Shown one piece after another: positions 55,851 to 64,000 of a DNA stretch of 64,000 bases (position 1 is the stretch's first letter; every line of letters begins with the position of its first letter). The position numbers and the translations under genes were made by a program. This stretch comes from Beroe forskalii (lineage: Eukaryota; Ctenophora; Nuda; Beroida; Beroidae): positions 407,889 to 471,888 of the forward strand of contig WFMF01000107.1 of the NCBI GenBank assembly GCA_011033025.1, read 5' to 3'. Under the pieces are notes generated by a model that did not search any database, was not told the DNA's origin, and saw only the letters and a list, made by a program, of their open reading frames with translations.

Positions 55851-56690
55851 TGACGTTACAGTTCCTAAGAACTAGTTTGGTAACTTGATTTCCCCGAATT
55901 GAAATAGAATTTGCATGCCTAAAATACATTAGTAATGTACATGAAACTTCACAACTTCTACCTTGTGAAACAAGTGATAATGCCACTTAACCTACCTCGT
56001 ACGTTCCTCTTACGTAGCCCATTATATTCATCAGAATTCTATTTTCCATTTTCCATTTTCTATTTTCCATTTTCTATTTTCAATTTTCCATTTTTCAGAC
56101 TTGATTTCGATAATTTATAAAGATTCATGTGCTGTAAGTGTATGTAGTAAATGGCTAATTAAATGCCATCAATAGCCGTATCAAGGACTTAGAGGGTCAG
56201 CATTTCTTATTTTTACGACTGTCATGATGTGTGGGCAGATGGAAATCTTACTAAGGAGTCTTGTCGTATCGACAATTAACTTAGTCCTTGTGCTGCAACT
56301 AAACTGCATAACTGATAAATAATCATTATGCAACTTCTAAGGAGATTTACGCAGTGTTCCTTTATACCCATTATGCACGCTAAAACAGTTACACTTTTTA
56401 AAAAGTGCAACTACAGTGCCAAAAAAGTGGAACTACAGTTGATAATAAAACCATTTTGGCATTGTACTCTGGTGTTTTTCAAAACGTGACCTTACTATAA
56501 GAGGGAGAGGTGTTAGAAATGAACACTGGGGTGAGAGACCGCAGATTTCACACTGAAGGATACAGTAGCTGCACTTTTTACAATAGCTCAAATACTAGAC
56601 AAGTCAATAACACTACATATTCTCATATTCTTGCTTGAATTATACATAATTACGAAATATATACCTTCATGTATTGTCGTTGCATAATTC

Positions 56691-56829
56691 GGTTTTGTAA
56701 CTCGCAAAAACTGCAAACCTTCCATTAAAACCTCGGCCTTCGGCCTCGGTCTTAATGTGTTATTATGCCCTCGCGCTTCGCGCTCGGTGCATAATATCGC
56801 GGTTTGCAATTTTTGCTAGTTACAAAACC
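56691..56829. mobile_element. Serial-hairpin element upstream of the galactosyltransferase
   Basis: Terminal inverted repeats of about 29 bp begin GGTTTTGTAACT, with two mismatches between ends. Inside are two palindromes with cores CCTCGGCCTTCGGCCTCGG and CCCTCGCGCTTCGCGCTCGG. It ends 53 bp before the start codon at 56883. Confidence 0.65.
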
Positions 56830-56882
56830 TCTCAACCTGCAATCCGTATGTAAAACACTCAAATCTTCAGGTATTCTGTAAA

Positions 56883-58082
56883 ATGAGAAATGTAACGCCC
56901 TGTGTCTCGCGACCCCGCCTCCTTTGGGTTGCCATCCTAGCAGGGTTGATGTATGTGACTTATAACATTTCATACCGAGACTACGTTGCTCACCCCACCG
57001 ACTCTATCTACGGGAACATGGCAGCTGACAGGCAACCTAATTATAACAATACAGACAGTAATCAAAATGCAGACAGTCAAATTAATGTTCATAGTCACAG
57101 TACAGACAGTAAAACAGATAGAGGAAGCAAAGATTGTGAAATACTTGGTAAAATAGCAGACTTGTTTTGGAACGGCTGCCAGAACGACAAGACTGCTAAG
57201 AACAACCACACCGTCAAAATACTGTCAAATAGTCGTCATGATGATGAAGTTGCTATGGAAACTAGCACATCAGATAGTCGTCATGAAGTTGCTATGGAAA
57301 CGAACAGTACAAAGAAGAAGAAAAACAAAAAAACTCGGTATAAGTTCATAATATTCATTGTCAGTGACCCTAGGCACGCAGAAAGACGGGCGTTGCTGCG
57401 GGAGAGGAGTTGGGCGGGCTACGAGTGGGCGGAGTCCGGGAGCCCGGTGCGGGACTGGAAGTACTTCTTCGTGATAGGGCGTAGACCTAACATGACAGCA
57501 GTGCGGGAGGAGTCCAACCTGCACAAGGATATCCTGTTCTCAGACCAGGTGGACAGCTACAAGAACCTGGTTTACAAGGTGCTGTGGGCGCTCACCAACA
57601 TACCCCAGCACTTTACTTTCCAGTACCTGGTAAAGACAGACGACGACTCCTTCATCAACATCTCCCTGCTGGACCGCTACCTGGACACTCTGCACCACGA
57701 CACCTTGTTCTACGGGGGCAGGCTGTTTGTAGGGAAGCACGTACTGCGGGAGGGCCCCCTGGCAGTATCGTACGAAGCTGTGCCCACCCCGCACTACCCC
57801 CTATTCTGCGGGGGCGGGGGCTACGTGCTGGGGCGGGGTGCAGTGCAGGAGCTGCTCCGTGTCTACAACACCGGGGTGCAGCCCCTCTTCTACGTGGAGG
57901 ATGCCTTCCTGGGGGCCCTTGCCAAGCAGTCAGGCAGCGTGCAGCCCCAGCAGATAGACGGCTTCTACTGGCACTTCGCTGCGGGATGCGGGGACCGGGA
58001 CACTATCCTACTGCACCACCTCAACGCTACCTTGCTAGAGGGATACATGAGGAGGTGGTCTGAAGGATATGCTTACTGCTAG
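56883..58082 (+). CDS. GT31 beta-1,3-galactosyltransferase, B3GALT6-like, single exon
   Basis: An intact 399-residue frame. Residues 13-29 form one hydrophobic signal-anchor, giving a type II Golgi membrane topology, followed by a hydrophilic, Ser/Asn-rich stem to about residue 150. The catalytic domain begins with FIIFIVSD and has the GT31 landmarks: ERRALLRERSW, FFVIG, VDSYKNLVYKVLWAL, the metal-binding DDD (253-255, KTDDDSF), FCGGGGYVLGRGAVQELL and VEDAFLG (339 onward). The C-terminal AGCGDRD...LLEGYM segment resembles B3GALT6, which adds a galactose in the proteoglycan linker tetrasaccharide and is also intronless in mammals. GC content is much higher than in the flanks. The last codons are the source of the array that follows. 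Family confident, subfamily tentative. Confidence 0.88.
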   Translation: MRNVTPCVSRPRLLWVAILAGLMYVTYNISYRDYVAHPTDSIYGNMAADRQPNYNNTDSNQNADSQINVHSHSTDSKTDRGSKDCEILGKIADLFWNGCQNDKTAKNNHTVKILSNSRHDDEVAMETSTSDSRHEVAMETNSTKKKKNKKTRYKFIIFIVSDPRHAERRALLRERSWAGYEWAESGSPVRDWKYFFVIGRRPNMTAVREESNLHKDILFSDQVDSYKNLVYKVLWALTNIPQHFTFQYLVKTDDDSFINISLLDRYLDTLHHDTLFYGGRLFVGKHVLREGPLAVSYEAVPTPHYPLFCGGGGYVLGRGAVQELLRVYNTGVQPLFYVEDAFLGALAKQSGSVQPQQIDGFYWHFAAGCGDRDTILLHHLNATLLEGYMRRWSEGYAYC

Positions 58083-61000
58083 TGGGGGCACCATACCTTG
58101 CTAGAGGGATACATGAGGAGATGGACTGAGGGACATGCTTACTGCTAGTGGGGGCACCATACCTTGCTAGAGGGATACATGAGGAGATGGACTGAGGGAC
58201 ATGCTTACTGCTAGTGGGGGCACCATACCTTGCTAGAGGGATACATGAGGAGGTGGACTGAGGGACATGCTTACTGCTAGTGGGGGCACCATACCTTGCT
58301 AGAGGGATACATGAGGAGGTGGACAGAGGGACATACCTACTGCTAGTGGGGGCACCATACCTTGCTAGAGGGATACATGAGGAGATGGGCTGAGGGACAT
58401 GCTTACTGCTAGTGGGGGCACCATACCTTGCTAGAGGGATACATGAGGAGGTGGACTGAGGGACATGCTTACTGCTAGTGGGGGCACCATACCTTGCTAG
58501 AGGGATACATGAGGAGGTGGACAGAGGGACATACCTACTGCTAGTGGGGCACCATACCTTGCTAGAGGGATACATGAGGAGATGGACTGAGGGACATGCT
58601 TACTGCTAGTGGGGGCACCATACCTTGCTAGAGGATACATGAGGAGGTGGACTGAGGGACATGCTTACTGCTAGTGGGGGCACCATACCTTGCTAGAGGG
58701 ATACATGAGGAGGTGGACAGAGGGACATACCTACTGCTAGTGGGGGCACCATACCTTGCTAGAGGGATACATGAGGAGATGGACTGAGGGACATGCTTAC
58801 TGCTAACTTGCTAGAGGGATACATGAAGAGGTGGAGTGAGGGACATGCTTACTGCTAACTTGCTAGAGGGATACATGAGGAGGTGGAGTGAGGGACATGC
58901 TTACTGCTAACTTGCTAGAGGGATACATGAGGAGATGGACTGAGGGACATGCTTACTGCTAGTGGGGGCACCATACCTTGCTAGAGGGATACATGAGGAG
59001 GTGGAGTGAGGGACATGCTTACTGCTAGTGGGGGCACCATACCTTGCTAGAGGGATACACATGGAGTGGAGGGACATGCTTACTGCTAGCTTGCTAGAGG
59101 GATACATGAGGAGATGGACTGAGGGACATGCTTACTGCTAGCTTGCTAGAGGGATACATGAGGATGTGGAGTGAGGGACATGCTTACTGCTAACTTGCTA
59201 GAGGGATACATGAGGAGATGGACTGAGGGACATGCTTACTGCTAGTGGGGGCACCATACCTTGCTAGAGGGATACATGAGGAGGTGGACTGAGGGACATG
59301 CTTACTGCTAGTGGGGGCACCATACCTTGCTAGAGGGATACATGAGGAGATGGACTGAGGGACATGCTTACTGCTAGCTTGCTAGAGGGATACATGAGGA
59401 GGTGGAGTGAGGGACATGCTTACTGCTAACTTGCTAGAGGGATACATGAGGAGGTGGACTGAGGGACATGCTTACTGCTAACTTGCTAGAGGGATACATG
59501 AGGAGATGGACTGAGGGACATGCTTACTGCTAGCTTGCTAGAGGGATACATGAGGAGGTGGAGTGAGGGACATGCTTACTGCTAGTGGGGGCACCATGCT
59601 GCTAGAGGGATACATGAGGAGGTGGAGTGAGGGACATACATAGTGGGGCACCATACCTTGCTAGAGGGATACATGAGGAGATGGACTGAGGGACATGCTT
59701 ACTGCTAGCTTGCTAGAGGGATACATGAGGAGGTGGAGTGAGGGACATGCTTACTGCTAGTGGGGGCACCATACCTTGCTAGAGGGATACATGAGGAGAT
59801 GGACTGAGGGACATGCTTACTGCTAGCTTGCTAGAGGGATACATGAGGAGGTGGAGTGAGGGACATGCTTACTGCTAGTGGGGGCACCATACCTTGCTAG
59901 AGGGATACATGAGGAGGTGGAGTGAGGGACATGCTTACTGCTAACTTGCTAGAGGGATACATGAGGAGATGGACTGAGGGACATGCTTACTGCTAACTTG
60001 CTAGAGGGATACATGAGGAGGTGGAGTGAGGGACATGCTTACTGCTAACTTGCTAGAGGGATATATGAGGAGGTGGACTGAGGGACATGCTTACTGCTAG
60101 CTTGCTAGAGGGATACATGAGGAGATGGACTGAGGGACATGCTTACTGCTAACTTGCTAGAGGGATACATGAGGAGGTGGAGTGAGGGACATGCTTACTG
60201 CTAACTTGCTAGAGGGATACATGAGGAGATGGACTGAGGGACATGCTTACTGCTAGTGGGGGCACCATACCTTGCTAGAGGGATACATGAGGAGGTGGAC
60301 AGAGGGACATACCTACTGCTAGTGGGGGCACCATACCTTGCTAGAGGGATACATGAGGAGGTGGAGTGAGGGACATGCTTACTGCTAACTTGCTAGAGGG
60401 ATATATGAGGAGGTGGACTGAGGGACATGCTTACTGCTAGCTTGCTAGAGGGATACATGAGGAGATGGACTGAGGGACATGCTTACTGCTAACTTGCTAG
60501 AGGGATACATGAGGAGGTGGAGTGAGGGACATGCTTACTGCTAACTTGCTAGAGGGATACATGAGGAGGTGGAGTGAGGGACATGCTTACTGCTAACTTG
60601 CTAGAGGGATACATGAGGAGGTGGAGTGAGGGACATGCTTACTGCTAACTTGCTAGAGGGATACATGAGGAGGTGGACTGAGGGACATGCTTACTGCTAG
60701 TGGGGGCACCATACCTTGCTAGAGGGATACATGAGGAGATGGACTGAGGGACATGCTTACTGCTAACTTGCTAGAGGGATACATGAGGAGATGGACTGAG
60801 GGACATGCTTACTGCTAACTTGCTAGAGGGATACATGAGGAGGTGGAGTGAGGGACATGCTTACCGCTAACTTGCTAGAGGGATACATGAGGAGATGGAC
60901 TGAGGGACATGCTTTACTGCTAACTTGCTAGAGGGATACATGAGGAGATGGACTGAGGGACATGCCTGCTAACTTGCTAGAGGGATACATGAGGAGGTGG

Positions 61001-64000
61001 AGTGAGGGACATGCTTACTGCTAACTTGCTAGAGGGATACATGAGGAGGTGGAGTGAGGGACATGCTTACTGCTAGCTTGCTAGAGGGATACATGAGGAG
61101 ATGGACTGAGGGACATGCTTACTGCTAACTTGCTAGAGGGATACATGAGGAGGTGGAGTGAGGGACATGCTTACTGCTAACTTGCTAGAGGGATATATGA
61201 GGAGATGGACTGAGGGACATGCTTACTGCTAACTTGCTAGAGGGATACATGAGGAGGTGGAGTGAGGGACATGCTTACTGCTAACTTGCTAGAGGGATTC
61301 ATGAGGAGATGGACTGAGGGACATGCTTACTGCTAACTTGCTAGAGGGATACATGAGGAGGTGGAGTGAGGGACATGCTTACTGCCAACTTGCTAGAGGG
61401 ATACATGAGGAGGTGGAGTGAGGACATGCTTTACTGCTAGTGGGGGCACCATACCTTGCTAGAGGGGATACATGAGGGAGATGGACTGAGGGACATGCTT
61501 ACTGCTAGTGGGGGCACCATACCTTGCTAGAGGGATACATGAGGAGATGGACTGAGGGACATGCTTACTGCTAACTTGCTAGAGGGATACATGAGGAGGT
61601 GGAGTGAGGGACATGCTTACTGCTAACTTGCTAGAGGGATACATGAGGAGGTGGAGTGAGGGACATGCTTACTGCTAGTGGGGGCACCATACCTTGCTAG
61701 AGGGATACATGAGGAGGTGGACTGAAGGATATGCTTACTGCTAGTGGGGGCACCATACCTTGCTAGAGGGATATATGAGGAGGTGGACTGAGGGACATGC
61801 TTACTGCTAGTGGGGGGGCACCATACCTTGCTAGAGGATACATGAGGAGATGGACTGAGGGACATGCTTACTGTAGCTTGCTAGAGGGATACATGAGGAG
61901 GTGGAGGGACATGCTTACTGCTAGGTGGGGGCACCATACCTTGCTAGAGGGATACATGAGGAGATGGACTGAGGGACATGCTTACTGCTAGTGGGGCACC
62001 ATACCTTGCTAGAGGGATACATGAGGAGGTGGACTGAGGGACATGCTTACTGCTAGTGGGGGCACCATACCTTGCTAGAGGGATACATGAAGAGGTGGAG
62101 TGAGGGACATGCTTACTGCTAACTTGCTAGAGGGATACATGAGGAGATGGACTGAGGGACATGCTTGCTATTAGCTTGCTAGAGGGATACATGAGGAGGT
62201 GGAGTGAGGGACATGCTTACTGCTAACTTGCTAGAGGATACATGAGGAGGTGGACTGAGGGACATGCTTACTGCTAGTGGGGGCACCATACCTTGCTTTA
62301 GAGGGATACATGAGAGGTGGATACATGAGGAGGTGGAGTGAGGGACATGCTTACTGCTAACTTACTAGAGGGATACATGAGGAGGTGGACTGAGGGACAT
62401 GCTTACTGGGTTAGTGGGGGCACCATACCTGCTAGAGGATACATGAGGAGGTGGACAGAGGGACATACCTACTGCTAGTGGGGGCACCATACCTTGCTAG
62501 AGGGATACATGAGGAGATGGACTGAGGGACACACCTACTTTTACTAGTGAGGGATACATGAGGAGTGGGGGCACCATACCTTGCTAGAGGGACATGAGGA
62601 GATGGACTGAGGGACATGCCTACTGCTAGTGGGGGCACCATACCTTGCTAGAGGGACATGAGGAGGTGGACTGAGGACATGCTTACTAGACCATACTGAG
62701 GTGGGAGGGACATACCTTGCTAGCACCCACCATACCTTGCAGGGACATGAGGAGATGGACTGAGGACATGCTATGCTAGTGGGGCACCATACCTTGCTAG
62801 AGGATACATGAGGAGATGGACTGAGGGACAGCGCACTGCTAATCCTTGCTAGAGGACACATGAGGAGGTGGACTGAGGGACATGCTTTACTGCTAGTGGG
62901 GGCACCATACCTTGCTAGGGGATACATGAGGAGGAGATGGACTGAGGGACATGCTTACTGCTAGTGGGGGCAACCTTGCTAGAGGGATACATGAGGAGGT
63001 GGACAGAGGGACATGTTTACTGCCAACTGCTAGAGAGGGATAAAGCGAGGAGGTGATTGAGGGACATGTTTACTGCTAGTGGGGGGCACCATACCTTGCT
63101 AGAGGGATACATGAGGAGATGGACTGAGGACATGCTTACTGCTAACTTGCTAGAGGGATACATGAGGAGGTGGAGTGAGGGACATGCTTACTGCTAACTT
63201 GCTAGAGGGATATATGAGGAGGTGGACTGAGGGACATGCTTACTGCTAGTGGGGCAACCATACCTTGCTAGAGGGATGCTAATGAGTGAGTGAGGGACAT
63301 GCTTACTGCTAACTTGCTAGAGGATACATGAGGAGATGGAGTGAGGGACATGCTTTACTAGTGGGGCTAACTTGCTAGAGGGATACATGAGGAGATGGAC
63401 TGAGGGACATGCTTACTGCTAGTGGGGCACCATACCTTGGGTTAGAGGATACATGAGGAGATGGACTGAGGACATGCTTACTGCTAGTGGGGGCACCATA
63501 CCTTGCTAGAGGGATACATGAGGAGATGGACTGAGGGACATACTGAGGACATGGGACTGGCAACTTGCTAGAGGACATGAGGACTGAGGGACATGCTTAC
63601 TGCTAGTGGGGCACCATACCTTGCTAGAGGGATACATGAGGAGATGGACTGAGGGACATGCTTACTGCTTAGTGGGGGCACCATACCTTGCTAGAGGGAT
63701 ACATGAGGAGATGGACTGAGGGACATGCTTACTGTTAACTTGCTAGAGGGATACATGAGGAGGTGATACATGAGGGAGGGGATGAGGAAAAGTTTTCTGC
63801 TAGTGGGGGACCATACCTGCTAGAGGGAAGGATGGAGGGGATGGACCCAGGACAGCTATTTTAAGGGGGACCATACCTTTAGAGGGACATGGGGGAGGTG
63901 GGGTGAGGGGCATTAATTTAAAAAGGGGGGGGAAACAATTTTGCTAGAGGGATGTTACGAGGAGGTGGATGAGGGAAACCCCTGCTTAATTTGGAGGTAA
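58029..64000 (+). repeat. Array of about 100 units grown from the galactosyltransferase 3' end
   Basis: Units copy the last 17 codons and stop of the gene (ACCTTGCTAGAGGGATACAT ... TACTGCTAG). Long units of 66 bp add TGGGGGCACCAT; short units of about 52 bp run TGCTAA directly into CTTGCTAGAG. The array reaches the window end. Units become irregular after about 62200 and nearly unreadable after 63750. Confidence 0.96.

Larger units (their letters stand above)
54680..56882. other. Intergenic region left of the galactosyltransferase
   Basis: Apart from the two arrays, a TTTTCCATTTTCTA run (56040-56095) and the hairpin element at 56691-56829, no gene or conserved frame is seen. Confidence 0.6.

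Noticed and set aside
58027..58575. Minus-strand frame of 182 codons (SSCIPLARYGAPTSSKHV)
   Set aside because: Antisense of the galactosyltransferase 3' array.

Overview
The window looks like nuclear DNA of an invertebrate animal, probably an early-branching one. It holds spliced genes of metazoan families with GT-AG introns: a TRPM2-like cation channel with a NUDT9-homology tail, an IRS-type PTB adaptor resembling FRS2/DOK, and a single-exon GT31 galactosyltransferase resembling B3GALT6. Most remaining sequence is minisatellite and foldback-type mobile DNA. No rRNA, convincing tRNA, CRISPR or bacterial-style operon was seen.

Layout. Positions 1-16708 (left arm) and 41920-54679 (right arm) form a large inverted duplication around a 25.2 kb spacer. 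Each arm carries one copy of an eight-exon PTB adaptor gene: left on + (1969-12618), right on - (52811-45191), tail to tail. The spacer holds one TRPM2-like gene on the - strand. I reconstructed 28 exons (41207 down to 17729, about 1455 residues); its extreme N-terminus is not found before the right arm begins. Right of the arms, 54680-56882 is non-coding with AT-rich repeats, 56883-58082 is the galactosyltransferase, and 58029-64000 is a roughly 6 kb minisatellite grown from that gene's last codons and stop codon.

The outstanding feature is where the tandem arrays sit. Most are not randomly intronic: their units contain, or directly abut, an authentic 5' or 3' splice site of the neighbouring exon, often with the first or last codons of that exon. 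This is seen at many junctions of the adaptor gene and the channel gene, and in altered form at the stop codon of the galactosyltransferase. Copy number differs strongly between the two arms, so the arrays evolve fast while the exons do not. In adaptor exon 1 the arms differ at six sites, all synonymous. Some duplications create in-frame alternative splice sites or reiterated reading frame.

Mobile DNA. A 4.66 kb foldback element (2896-7555) sits inside one of these arrays in the left arm only. It contains a smaller foldback with a decayed retroelement endonuclease-like frame. A 5.8 kb foldback (about 33999-39763) with a 1.8 kb internal direct duplication lies in a channel intron. A family of small elements made of serial GC-core hairpins recurs at five places.

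Functional picture. The channel would be a Ca2+-permeable TRPM2-type channel: the S2/S3 Ca2+-binding residues are retained and the Nudix box is not recognisable. The adaptor would link a receptor kinase to SH2 proteins, and the glycosyltransferase would act in the Golgi. I see no evidence that the three work in one pathway.
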